Shown: in pieces, positions 45,828-58,464 of the stretch | Layout of the letters: every line of letters starts with the position of its first letter | How positions within the stretch are numbered: position 1 is the stretch's first letter | Assembly (NCBI RefSeq): GCF_028769735.1 | Contig: NC_088170.1 | Location: 42,324,920 to 42,388,919, forward strand | Direction of reading: 5' to 3' | From: Zonotrichia leucophrys gambelii | Lineage: Eukaryota; Chordata; Aves; Passeriformes; Passerellidae | Length of the DNA: 64,000 nucleotides | Translations under genes and position numbers: made by a program | Notes under the pieces: generated by a model | Seen by the model: only the letters and a program-made list of their open reading frames with translations | Database searches by the model: none | Told to the model about the DNA's origin: nothing

Positions 45828-48800
45828 GCATTACACAAAAGGTAATCAATTGTCTGCAAATGATACTTGATACAGGACAGTGTTCCCCTCCACGTTTTTT
45901 TTCGGTGAGATTCCAATTGGAAAGCTAATGCCAGAGTTGCACTCTTCATTGATGAAGAGTTACACAAAAGGGACTTCAAACACCATGAACCATAAACCAC
46001 TTCCTTGAAACCTATTCCTAGGAGCAGATGGCTTACACTGTTTGCCGAAACTTTTGTCCAGTGTGGAGAGCATTCAGTGGATGCTATAAATTAATATGTG
46101 ACTTTTTTTCCTGCATCCAAGGAGTTTGCTATGAATTTATACACTGAACAGCTTTCCTCTCAGTTGTAAGACAGATGAGGTCACCAGAATTACAGTAAAC
46201 ACTGAGCCCAGGAAAACTGAATTTTGTGTTGGTCCATCATGCTTTTTACTTGTCAATTCTGCTCATGTAGGTGGCAGTGACTATTGAACAATTTCAAGAC
46301 TGCGCAGTCACAGACTAATTGAAAGCTTATAGAAATCTGGCAGAAGCTTCTTTCTGATGCCTTGGGCCCCTATAACACCCTCTTTATATGCACACTCTTT
46401 TGAAGATTCGAAGTCAGCTAGAAAGGAACAAGTGAGAATGCACCTGGATAAAGAAGCACATAATCTGTTTATTTTCTTCCTTCTGTCCTTCCATCATATT
46501 CATTTTTAATGGGTAAAAATTTTTTCAGTCCCTTAAATTGCACACTCTGTTTCTTACTTTTTTAAACTATATGGTGCAGCCAGGTGGCGAACCAATAATA
46601 TTTTTCACCTCTGTTGACACAATTAAACACTATGATTTTCAACCACCAAGAAAAGTTGGCTGGTTGAGTAAGAGCAGTTTGACAACTGAGATATTTATGC
46701 ACAGCCAAAATGAGATAGTGCCCTATATTTTAAACAGTTCAAGTCAGAGGAGAAAAACATAAAATTGGTTCCTAGATAACAATGCCTAATCTTTGTTTTT
46801 ATGGCACATTGCTGTGCAATTAAGGTTGGCTCATGAAAGCTGTGCATGAGCACACTCAAATCACTGCATAACCTCATAGATGGCAGGAAGGAAAACAAAT
46901 ACTCTACTGTTTATGCTTTCTGAAGTAAAGTCTTCAAGATAAACAGTGTGTCAGGCTGACAGGTGTGACTTCTTTAGCCTTTGCCTGATGAATTTTTGCA
47001 TTCACAGCTGAGACTGATAGCCTGAAACTGTTGATGGAAAAACCCTTGTTCAGATTTTAATGGGAATATGAATATCTGGGTTTTAGAAGGGTCTGACTTC
47101 TATGCAAGGCATGGGGGAGGATGGTGCTGCAGCTATGCAGGACTGGTGTCTCACTCAAGGTATGCAATATAAGAGCATAGAATTGTCTAGTAAGATGATC
47201 AGATGCTTCTTCACCATGATACCTAGAAAGCACAAAGGTTCTTCAGAGGCTTCTTCTTAATTCTTCATAAAAATCCCAAAGAGTCCTACTACCACACCAT
47301 TCTTGATTTCAGCAGGTTCTTCACTTGCCAGTGTCCAGTTCTTTATGGAACTGTTGCAAGTAAGCACATGACAGGAGTATTAATAGCATCTTGTCCAGGA
47401 TTTTAGCTTAGGTCAGCCTGGGTCCAAGGAGGACTAAAGCATGGATGGAGAGACATGTAATTGTATTGAACACAATTAGGAGAAAGAGATGAGCAGGGAT
47501 CATCTGTACAAGCAATTTCATATTGTCAAAGAAAGACTGCAATCTCCAGGGTAACCAAATATGAAAAAAAGGTTTGCTGAGACCACGCCAGTACATGGAA
47601 ATTCCAAGAACAACAAGCTAATCCAATAAGATCCAATAAGACATTGAGATTGAGAAGTAGAGAGACAAATTGTGTTCATACTCCATGAAAATACAGAGCA
47701 ATTGTAAGTCTTATAAACTCTCCAAGATATTTTTTCCTGTCCAAGAAAATCACTTCTGTCTCATATGGCTTGAATTTAAACCAACTAGCTCAAATCCTCA
47801 CCCTTAACTCAATCACTGAGAAAATAAAGAGAAAGTAAGATCAGAGATCAAAGTGAAGCAGAGGGGCAGCACATGGAGCTGGGCACAAGGATGGAGTGCC
47901 AGGCAGATCCAGACACTGCCCCACCACTCCCACATGGGGCTGGGGCCAGATAGGGTTTGTTACCTTGAAAAGCTCTAACAGCAGGAACCAAAGGGGCACC
48001 CCCTTCCCTGCCTTAGATTTCCGAAGGGCTGTCACACTTCAGAGGACTTCTCAGTGGCCAGTGGCCCCATGTGGGTGCACCACAGCTCCAAGATGTCACT
48101 TCTGTGTTGACAAGCACCTGCAAATGTTTGGGAAGAGGAGAAAAGATATGTGCAACCCTTCACTGCTTCTCTTACACAAAATATTCTACTGCATTAGCAG
48201 TCTTTCCAGCTGCTTCAGGGATAGATAATTTCAAGTTTTTCAGAGTAATTATCTGCACAGTCCCTTTTCCCCCCTCTCAAATAGCTGATTTATAAGGTGA
48301 TGGCAAGACTGTACTCCATCAGGTCACCTAGAAGTGAAGGAGAGATGAAAACTGACTCTAAAATTTTTATTAATTTTTAGGTAGTAAGTTACAAATATTG
48401 CTGAGGAAAAGCAAAAAGATTGGAAAGCTCTGAGCCTGCCTTAAATGTAAAACAATGGGAAAATCGGGGCTAGGCTATGACTGAATTGCACAGGAGTCTA
48501 GACCACACACACGCAAAAATGTGTAAGTCATTTCAGTGCTCAAGACCAAGCATGGTTTTTTTCATCCCCACAGATGATAACTGGGATGATCAATTCTTCC
48601 CCAGAAGTTCATTTTCACTTATAAGAGTGACTTTGTAAAAAAATTTCTTTCCCTGAGTATTCAGTACCTACCATGCTTACTCCAGCAACCATATGTGCAA
48701 TAATTTTTGCTGTTTTGTTACCACTGAACAGCCAATGGAGTCACAGTCAATTCCAAAATGCAAAAAAAGGAGGTTGCAAACAAGAAAAGACTGTGACCAG

Positions 48801-51800
48801 TAGACTCCCGTGCTGTCAGTGGCAACACTCTGCCAACACGACTGGCTGTGACAACAGTGAGCATAGGGAATAAACCAGAAATCCTCTACCCTTCTCCATT
48901 TACCACATGTAATCCAGGCTTGGCAATGCCCTGTAAACAAAGAATTCCACATTGCTATTTTTTTTCCAGAAGACCTGCTGTTCTATCCACAACACAGCAC
49001 AACTGACATACAGCACTTCTAGAAGGGTAAACATTTTGTGGTTTTCTTTTTTTAAAGCTTTTTAAAGACTGAGCTCTCTGCTCTTCTTGCTACCTGAACT
49101 TTTCCTAAAGCTTAAACTGCACAGTATCTCCTTTAATGTGTTTGCTCATTTTCTTAAAAAAAAAAAAATCAATTAAAAATAACCAGGAGGAAAGAGATGG
49201 TGTGTCTCTACAAGGCTAGCGTATCAGATATCCTGTGTTATAAACCTACATGAGTGGAATAGTCAAATGAAAAGGCTGAAGTTCAGTTTAGAGGCCCATA
49301 CCAAAAGAAAATGGAATCACGGTGATAGTGTGGAAAACATTAGGTATAAAGAGATGCAGAGACAGGAGGAGCAGAATGACATCCTTGTTTTGCTTTGCAG
49401 AGCCAGGGAGCAACCAGCTGAGCAGGGTGGGGGGAGATGAGCTCCCAGCTGGGCACAAGGCAGAGAAGAGCACGGCTGGTGGCCCTGCAGTTTCCTGCAG
49501 CCAGGAGGGTGTTCCTAGAATGTCTGAAAGGCAAACTTGGCAAGTAATATGGGAGCTGGAGGAAAAGGGAGAAGCACTGGGGATTAAAAATGATCACTTT
49601 CCAGAAATAACAACAAAAAACAGCCACCAATTTCTCCCTCAACAGAAGACGTGGGGATACCAATATATACCAGCAGTATGATAAACTCACTCACTCACTT
49701 CCCCATTCCTGTTAGCTTGCACTGGCTTTTTCACTATTTATCAGAAGGAAAAGGCAGGAGTTTTGTTCACAAAGTGATTTAAATAACAAAGCCTGAACCG
49801 AGGAGCATGATGCCCCAGCTCTGCCCCAATGACAAAAGCAACTGGCTGTGAGGCACACTTCCCTATCTGCTGGCAGCACAGTACTCCAACACCAAGGCTG
49901 CAGCCACCCACTGCTGGTGCAGGCACAGAACACGACCTTTTCCTCCATAAATAACAGTACTCCATCCAAGTGTCATTATTACATTCTTTCATGTGTGATG
50001 CAAGCCATTCCCAGGAATAAATAGTCTGGTTCATGATTATGCAGAGTGGTTTTATTGGGAGACAGTTAAAGAAAACACTGCCCACACCAGATTAGTCATG
50101 GACAAATCAGAGAAAACTATGAAATAGCATACACATTTTTTAAGTGTTGCATTAAACACACTTCAAAATCCCAACATCTGACTATTTGTATTCTTTTATC
50201 TGTTGCTGCATAATCCCCAGCCTTAGGTTCCAGCAACTGAAAACACTTAAGACTCAGACAAAATGGTGTCAGCCTCCCCAAGTGCCTAGTTGGAGCTGGT
50301 GGGGTGAACATGTCCAGTAAATGCTGACTCTAATCTCATTAGGTACAGCCAAGGACTGCTGCCTCATAATACAGAAAAGCAGGAGTTTGCCAAAGAACTG
50401 GTTTGCAGTCCAAATCAATACTCAGACAAAAACAATCTCAAAATAGAAACAATGTCCTAATTATATCTCCCCTGAACACTAAAAGAATATTACAGTCATT
50501 AAAAATAGAACTTTCAAAAAATGAAAGTCTTTCCAAGGGCTCCAGCCACCGGCCTCTCCCTCCCACACATTTGTAGCACTCATTGCCTTTACTCATCTGT
50601 TGTCATCCTCGAGCTGTGAGAGGTCACACATTGACCCAGCCAAACCAGAAGAGGTACAGGGAGGTCTCCACCCACACACAGGGATTGAAATGTCAGATTA
50701 AATCTCTTATTTGAAGGAGTGGAGGCAGTCAGAGCTTCCTCATAAAGAGGCTCAAATCACATTGGGATGGCCACCTATGTTTTTCTGCTGAATTCCTGTG
50801 CTTTAGGGAAATTTAGGCAGCATTGAGCAAATCTGATGTTCACCATATAATGCATGGTCTGTATGTCACTCTCTCTTTTGTCTATACTGACTTTAGCTGT
50901 CTGGGCAGGGAAGGGATTTGTTTAAATCAAAAATATTTCAGGATCCTCTACATGTTATTCAAATAGTAAAAACAATTATAGAAATATTTCTGGTTTACCT
51001 TCATGTGATGACACTAAGGTAATTCAATTCTCCTTGCTGCCTGTACTAGCACAAAAGGGAAAGAAGAGTAGTATGAAAGAGCAGCCCCATGATAGGGGAC
51101 AGTTTCCCTTTTACTTTGAGTCCTCTCACTTCCTTTGACACCTTCATTGCACCCACAAGTCTCTTATGGGAGTGAAGGAAAGAGAATAACACTGAGTAAC
51201 CGATACTGCCACCATGGCAGTGCGTTACTGGAAGGTGTTTGGATACAGTCACCTATAAAGTGTACACAGGAGAGAATGGCAAATGGGGGAATCCTCCCCA
51301 TGATCTTCACTATAGAGGAATTATCCAAATGGTATTTGAGGTAGTGTCAGTATTTTGACTGAGAAGGAAGCCTGATGAAAGGAGTAATGTTATACGTGGA
51401 GAGACAGTGGGGGTAAGAGCATACAGAATTCAGAGGCTTCAGACAGACATTCAAAAATCTGTTGCATGGTCTCTCTAGCTCATTGGTTCATAAACTCCAG
51501 TGGCCCAGGGGATATTTTACAGCACTCCTGCCATCTCCCTGATATGGCTTGAAAACAATACAATATTTTGATCTTTAAGCTGTGCCAGCACAAACATCTG
51601 CTGAAGAAGAATTAAGAAAAGACCAGCTGTGTGAAGGATAAACAACACAAACTTTATCATGTCTGTTTTTTCCTCTGCTAATAATTTGTTTATTAACATA
51701 ACTACTTTATTTTATTGGAAATTCTGGTGTTCAGCTGGTCTCAGTCTATACAAAGAATCTTCTCCCAATGGCATGATGCCAGTCTGTGTCAGCTATGGAT

Positions 51801-54058
51801 CGAGCCCTACATGTAGGAGACATACTGTGTTTCCTATTTTCCAGCCCTTGATCTCTGGGTTATTGTCCATCCTAGGTTTGCCAGAGGTGTCTGCTTGCTG
51901 CATAACCGCTTCAAAGGGAGGCTGGACAACTGCTTGAAGGAGGATGCTCAACACATTTGTTCCTGGCCCTTGTACTGGCTTTTATGTGTGCCTTTCACCC
52001 TCTCAACCAATCATCACTGTGACCTCAAATCTTGCCTAGGACATGCTGTGAAAGTCCACAGAGCCATCTGAACTCGTTCATGCAGCAGCACAGTGCTGAG
52101 AGGGCCGTGGCTGACAAACAAGAAGCACTTCTCCCCTCAGGTGGCCTGCTCTTCCTTGTCAGTCACACTGTGGGGAAAAGTAGCTGAAAACCAGCTGTCC
52201 TGCCAAAAAGGACAGAAGAGTTTCTTGTGGGCAATGAGAGTTATTTATTTATTTATTTTACTTATTTACCACACTCTAGTAAGAAGTTTGATTTTCCTAA
52301 ATCTTACAAATCACCTGCCAAGGACACGGAGCATCTGGCTTTCTTCAGCAAATAAATTGCTTGCCATGTGTCTGCTGTCCAAAAAGACATGCTGCCCCCA
52401 AGTTACAGTCCTGAAATGGATTCTGTTAACATGTTTTATCAACTAATAATAATGAAAAACTCCTGTGTTTTTCTTGCAGCTATTTATAAAATGTCTCCAG
52501 AAGCCAGACTGTGAATAAACCTCCTTATCCAACTTTTGTTTCTACCCATGCAAATGATCTTGGGTTTGTTATTGGAGGGCTGTTCACAAACAGCTAGGCT
52601 GCTTTTTCAAGCAGCCTTTATTTAAAGGGTTTTGTTCTGACTACAAAGGCCCAGATTCAGAGATCATTCATGGACTTAAAGTCAAGCATATTCTTGATTA
52701 CTTTGCTGCACTGAGGCCTAAAGCATTTGCATTGAAGCAAAATACACACAAGCAGCTTTCCAAACAAGCACACACAAGCAGTCTGTGACACGCTGGATGC
52801 TGGTAGGCCTGGTGCTGTGGTAGCTGAAGAGTGGATGTAAATTCCCCTCACCCTGTTAAGCTGGTAAGTGAGTCCAAGTAGCTAAATAAATTGGGACAAC
52901 GACTGTGTATGCACAGCTTTGACTTGGAAGGCGGCTGTGGCAAAATGTGGAGGGAATCCCATCCTCAGAGATTTTCCAAAGGAGCTGGCTGCACAGCTCA
53001 CATTCAGGCAAAGAGCACCGGGAAGGAATTTTAGCCTTGTGTGGTTTTCAGCCATGCATGCTGCTCCTGGTGCTAAAAAGCCAGGAGCAAACCACCACAA
53101 TCATTGTGCTCATCACCACCTGCCCTCTCACCCAGCAGCGCTGCATTGGCCTCATTGGTAAGAGCTCACTCACTCACAAGTGAAGATCCCCATTGTGTTT
53201 ATCAGGACCATTGCAGGGAACTCCTCATGGGTTTGCTGTGAGCTAACTGGGTGTACTGGAGTGTAGCAAGAACTGTTGCTAATTCTCATTAAAGACGAGG
53301 ATCTGACTCAACCCACACTGAAATCAAGGCAAAGACTCCCACAGATTTAAGAAGGTACTAGATCAAAGTCTCAGACTTGTAAAATCTTCAGGTCAGGGAC
53401 AACAGCTTTGTCACAATCTATAGTGTGCAGTTAATTTGCTCTCTAAATAATAAGAATTTGGAGGTAATTTGATGGGCGCTTGGGAAAAAGCTTCCAAAAC
53501 CTACCAAAGAGCCTTGTTATCCCAGCATACTAACGTATCCTATCAGAGCTGTGTTAATCTTTTAAAATATCTTTGTACAAAGACTATAAAATCCTAGTTG
53601 GTTACGTGGGTTGCAATTTTTCTGTAAAAGCTATTCATATCAGATCAATAGCTCAACTTGGAAAAAATAGTAAAATAAAAAGCCCATCCATCTGTTATTT
53701 ATTCCTTTGCACATAATCAATTGTTTGCTGCTAATCTCCACTGTACAAAATCTTTGAAATCTTTTACGCACCTCTTTGCATGCTTTTCCTCCAACATGAG
53801 ATGCAACTCAAAAAGTTACCTTCAAGTTCATAAGTCAGCTATGGATAGTCAAGCTATCCATCTCTTCCAGGGCTTTGCAGAGGAAAGCAAATAAATGCAG
53901 GAATGAAGGACAATGGAATCTCTAAAATACATGATATTTCCTTTGACTTACCAATGGATAGTGCAGTTCACACTTGAGCAGGATTGTAAAAGCTTTTGAC
54001 AGTTAAATTATGTGATAGATGAGTAATGTGATGATTGACTATCACAATTAATAGGCAA

Positions 54059-54065
<7 letters not shown>
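45828..54065. other. Long stretch without recognised genes
   Basis: No gene was recognised in 8.2 kb. The ORF at 49322-49681 (119 codons, plus strand) overlaps a good acceptor (TTGTTTTGCTTTGCAG, ending 49400), but its peptide is not recognised. A (TTTA)n run lies near 52242-52270. A tandem 11-bp duplication (ATCCAATAAG) is near 47620-47641. Confidence 0.45.

Positions 54066-54090
<25 letters not shown>
54066..54090. repeat. (TA)n microsatellite
   Basis: About 12 uninterrupted TA units lie just upstream of the probable LTR at 54121. Confidence 0.97.
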
Positions 54091-54120
54091 TTAAAGAAAA
54101 GTTTTATAGATTTATAGTTA

Positions 54121-54455
54121 TGTTTTAACCCCTTATGTAGCTATCAAGAGACAGCCAGGGTTGGGACATCTGGGAGGGCTGGCTTGTCACTATGGCAACA
54201 TCTACCTCCAATCAGGATTTGAAGAAGAGATCTCCACCTCTGGACAGCAAAGAAGGGGTTGATGGACAGAACTTTGGGAGGGGTTAAAGGGTTAAAAAGG
54301 GGAAAACCTCTATTGTGAGGCAGCTGAGCAAATGACAGGAAAAATATTTTGTTCCCAGCATTGTAACCTTTTTTCTCTATTCAGTCTTTTGTTGTATTTT
54401 GATAAGGTTTAATAAACCTTCCTAAACCATGAAAAGAGAGTAGCGATTTCTCACA
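54121..54455 (+). mobile_element. Probable solo LTR, plus orientation, ends unresolved
   Basis: The segment starts TGTTTTAACCCCTTATG and has a G-rich region with GGGTTAAA-type repeats. It carries GGTTTAATAAACCTTCC (AATAAA at 54411-54416) and ends about 40 bases later in GATTTCTCACA. TG...CA termini, a poly(A) signal near the 3' side and about 335 bp of length fit a short LTR. No target duplication is visible: AGTTA stands before it and ATGAG after. The boundaries or the identification may therefore be wrong. It could also be the 3' part of a longer LTR. Confidence 0.5.
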
Positions 54456-55021
54456 ATGAGGTGGGGTGGGGATTTTTTTACATAAAGATACTGATTTAGG
54501 ACTGTTTCTTCCCAGTGAGTGAGGTGTTAGCTCTGCCAGCTTTGAGTGAGACATAGACTGGCTCCTTCAGTCTTACCTGGGAGATGCACAGGGAAGTCAC
54601 AGGTCTGTCTGACTGCTTTGTGTTAGTGGCAGACTTCTCCTTTCCATCTCTGCAAAACCCTCAAATTACAATTTACTGGCTAAATCAGCCACAAGAACAA
54701 AACCTAGAATTCCCCCTGAAATCTTATGTGGCACTTGAGGAAACTAATGGGCAAACCCCCGGCCTGGGGGATACATTTTACTGGAACTGCTTATCCTTGG
54801 ATCTCTGCTGGGGTACACTATCAGCTTGCCAAGCAGGCTCTTTGAGTGCTCTCATCAGCTGTTGGTACAGATAACTGAAAATTACAAGTAAGGCAAAGCA
54901 CAACAGATTTTCAGTCAAATGCGAGATGCTGATTTCACTGACAGTCAAAAGAAGTCTGCAGTAAGTCAGCTGGTCTCTATTTGCCCTCCACAAACATCTA
55001 TCAGATTTGCAAGGTGCTCCC
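54456..55021. other. Nothing recognised between two LTRs
   Basis: Holds a 96-codon plus-strand ORF (54584-54874) with no recognisable domain. Confidence 0.45.
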
Positions 55022-55368
55022 AACATCTGGGAATAATGATGTGCAGAACTCCGTGATATCAGAAGACTAATTAATGAGATAATGAATGACTTTATTATAC
55101 TATACTATACTTGCTACAAAGATTCCTAAAGAATACTACAAGATACGAAAGAAAACTCATGACTGTCTGCTGACAGTCCCGCCACAGCTTGGTCGATAAA
55201 CAATTCCACCAGAATCCAATCAAGTGATCACCTTGGGTGAACAATCTCCAGAACACTTTCCACACGAGCACAACAACAGGAGCAGCAAATGAGATAAAAA
55301 TTGTTTCGATCATTCTTTTCTCTGCTTCTCTCACAGCTTCTCTCTGTTCTGTGAATACCACAAACATC
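55022..55368 (-). mobile_element. ERVK-type solo LTR, 335 bp, minus orientation, with 6-bp target duplication
   Basis: The LTR body is 55028-55362. AACATC flanks both sides exactly (55022-55027 and 55363-55368), as expected for class II integration. On the minus strand it begins TGTGGTATTCAC, carries AATAAA at 55091-55096 and ends ATTATTCCCA. U3 shares long near-identical blocks with the LTR at 58.5-58.9 kb, for example CACAACAACAGGAGCAGCAA. The element resembles passerine ERVK LTRs as I remember them. Its own target duplication shows that it is an independent insertion rather than one end of a provirus. Minus-strand ORFs inside are incidental. Confidence 0.88.
55091..55096 (-). terminator. 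LTR polyadenylation signal (minus strand AATAAA)
   Basis: TTTATT on the plus strand lies 63 bases before the LTR 3' end at 55028. The related LTR at 58.5 kb has the same signal at 58545-58550. Confidence 0.5.
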
Positions 55369-57094
55369 ACCGAGTTCAGGCACCGTCCCGGGAAGAGACA
55401 GGGTGCTCGTTTTGCAGCTTTGTAGGCTTAACTGTAGTTGGGCTGGTACTGTAGTTTCCACTGGTAGTTGTGAGCAAAAGTAGTCACAAGTCATTTTCTC
55501 TCTCAGCACGCCTCTGAGAACCTTGCAGGATTAGAGGACAGGCTGCTGTGTGTAAGCTGTTCTGCTGGAGGAGGCACACAGCCACGCTCAGAGGGATGAC
55601 AGCAGTGTAAATCTGCTTAAAACATCAAAAATTAGGAAGACAGAATAATCTTTACTGAGGTCTCATATATGAGAGGTCCCTATTATAAGATTCATCTGTG
55701 TATAATCCTGTTAAGGTTTCAGTGCTTTTCAGACACTTTGTCACAAGGAAAATTTTGCTCAACTGCCTAATTGTTTTTCACTGGAGCAGTTGCTGTCATA
55801 AACTCATCTGAAGCTGAAACAAGCTTGTGTGCCCCCCAAATGCCCTCATTAAAGTTCTGCACTTGTCACTTCACCAGAGGAAACCAAAAGTTGTTGTTTT
55901 CAGTCCCTATTTCTCAATTTAATTATTCTAAAAGCAAAGATCTTTTACTCAAATGGAAGGTTTTTAAAAATGTACTGAAAAGCTGTAATCTGACCTCCAC
56001 TGTAAAACTTAAGAAATTCCACAGGTCACTTCTGCAGCCATCACACCTCTAAACAGCCTCCCAGACAGAAAAGCTGCACCAAGGATGAAGTCCTGTTTGA
56101 GGGAGTGTTAGTAGTGTTCCACACACTAATTGCAAGGCTCACTTATATTGCCATAAATTCCATAAATTCAAAGATATCTTAAAAAACACCAGAAAGTGGA
56201 ACCAAATTGGACAACTCAGTCATGAAAGATCCACCTGAGTCTCACATGAATGAAGCACATTCAACCTCCAGTATCACATGAGATGCTCTGCTGGAATTAA
56301 TTTTAAATACTTTCTGTCCTCATTCTTCTTTATGGACATTTTTCTTCATCCAGTCTAATTCTCCCTTGATCCATTAGTGTTTTCCAATATTTTTTACCAA
56401 ATTTTCACTAGTAAGCCAACGACTTTGACCATCAAACTCTCTAAGACTAGAAGATATTTTTGTATGAGAAGAGATATCATCATACAGATGATTTCTCCTA
56501 TGTCCATTCTTGCTCAGGACATTACATTTCATCCTCACTGTCTCAGCAGTTCCTGACCCTGAACCATGACAGATCTACTGATAGTGCTGTCCTGATCACT
56601 ATACCAGAATAAGTTTCAGCGGATGGCTGCCTCACCTCATTTTAAATTGTAACATCCCCCTACCCCCTAATGGGAATTCTCCTAAATCTCTGTTCCGTTG
56701 ACTAACCTTCTGCCTCTCTGTCACCCCTTCAGACTGCTATCTGCTTCTATCAGTGTCTCAGTTAGAGCTATCCTTTCATGTTTTAATCCCTGTAACATCC
56801 CTATTAAGGTCATCCCTGAGTAGCAGACTGTAGCAAGGACAGCAGAACTTTCCACCCTCCTCTCCAAACAGGGCTGCATAATTGTCCTCAGTGCAACAGA
56901 AGACTGTTCTCTGCAAGGAATTCCATGATTTGAGGTTACTTTGAAGGAGGCCTGTGTGAAGTTAGCTGCAAATATCCCCCTTGTGATTCCTTCAAGTAGG
57001 GTAGGAATCAAAATTTCTTCTCCATAAAATTAAGGACATACAAATGAGAATAGAACATGTTCTTTCTTCTGTCACACTGAGACCTTGAGTGGAT
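55369..57094. other. Nothing recognised
   Basis: AT-rich DNA. A 96-codon minus-strand ORF (56721-57011) resembles no known protein and has no splice context. Confidence 0.45.
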
Positions 57095-57213
57095 GAGGAC
57101 TGGAGGTATTTGTGTAGATGTAGTGCTTAGGTTTAGTGGTGGACTTGGCCATCTTAAATTTATCATTGGATTCAATTATCTTAAAGGCCTTTTCCAACTT
57201 CAGTGATTCTAGG
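57095..57213 (+). repeat. CR1 LINE 3' tail, plus strand
   Basis: GGTTTAGTGGTGGACTTGGC, then ATTGGATTCAATTATCTTAA and AGGCCTTTTCCAACTTCAG, ending GTGATTCTAGG, follow the CR1 3'-UTR pattern 'ggtttagtggtgggcttggcagtg...ttggactcgatgatcttaaaggtcttttccaacc...atgattctatg'. Only the last 120 bases remain. The copy is moderately diverged. It belongs to a CR1 subfamily different from the one at 25.3 kb. Confidence 0.85.
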
Positions 57214-57436
57214 ACTCTCTGCAGTCACCAAACAAGGAAGTGGAAGGATCTTGCAGCTCAACCACCTGTCTGTGCCTCCAGTCACATCCTCCTCTTTGCC
57301 TAACAACTGTTTTTAGAAGGATGAATGGTGTCAGCTTTATTCCCACAAGAGGTACAGGGGCCATTTGTGTTAAACAGGAGACAAACCCCAGGAAAGTTCA
57401 AGCAAGTGGGAGGTGGATTGAGAAGGGTTGTGCTGG

Positions 57437-57552
57437 GGTGAAGTGACTTGTTTATTGCCCCATAGCAAGTTACTGCCAGGATGCAGAACAGAATCTCCTC
57501 ACTTGAACCCCAGTCCTCACCCTCATTTTCAGTCTATTGCTAGTCACTCTGA
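57437..57552 (+). repeat. Probable MIR/CORE-type SINE tail
   Basis: AAGTGACTTG, then CATAGCAAGTTACTGCCAGGA, AGAACAGAATCTCC, CCCCAGTCCTCACCC and TCAGTCTATTGCTAGTCACTC match in order the ancient SINE tail 'aagtgacttgcccaaggtcacacagcaagtcactggcagagc...gaacccaggtcctgactcccagtc...ctctaaccactaga'. It is old and diverged. It lies about 220 bases after a CR1 tail in the same orientation but appears to be a separate element. Confidence 0.55.
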
Positions 57553-58464
57553 TATCGAGGGTGTTTTCACAATGTGTATAGTTGGACTGAGCTGATTGTC
57601 CAGAGGAAAAAAGCTTGCACTAGTAGATCTGAGCTTGACTTTTATCCACATGTAGAGAAGTTCTTTGCTTTTCATAATTCAGCTGGTTGTGAGCATGTTT
57701 CCTTAAAGAAAACAAATATTAACTGTCAGAGAAAGATTTGCCCAGATTGGAATGATATAAATAACCCTTCCCAAAATGTAAAAGCACTGTGATGCTGAAG
57801 TGTTTGGATATGCTAAACAAAAGGTTAAGTACATGACTTTGGAATCAAGAATCTGTCTTTCCAAAGGTATAATGATGGGCCTGGGGGGACAATGGTAAGA
57901 GCTGACTCACAAGTACAATACAGCACTCAGTGATTTATGAGCTTCCCAAGAGACTTCAGATATCCAGTGTTTGTCATGAGGTCCAGTGAGACCAGAAATC
58001 AATGTACTGTAATGAGCATATATTCACCAAAGCAAGTATTGTAGTTACCATCTGTATTTCTTAATGGCACCTTAGTGAGTGGGGTGTCTCCTGGTCACCA
58101 ATTTTTTGTCTGCATCTCTCTGGTTTTGGTCCATTTCATATCTGTGTTTAAGATGGTGAACTAAAAAGATAATTTGCAACCAGTCTTCCAGAACCAAAGA
58201 CATTTATTACGTCTTGAAATACCCTGCAGTTTCAATCACATTGTTGTGTGTGCACAAGTTTGACAGAGTAATTGCAACTTTTTTTCTCATACATTGCTGT
58301 AACATTTTTCTTCTTAGAGGTTGCAACATAAATACCCACCCTTGACAAAGGTGTCCGAGCTTGCTAGCAGCTGTTGTTACCAGTCCTTGTTCAGAAAGAG
58401 CACTACAAGTATACCCAGTCTTGCAGAGCTCTGATGGAAAATCCCCTTTTGAAAATAGAGCCCC
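57553..58464. other. Nothing recognised
   Basis: AT-rich sequence between the SINE tail and the second ERVK-type LTR. Confidence 0.5.
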
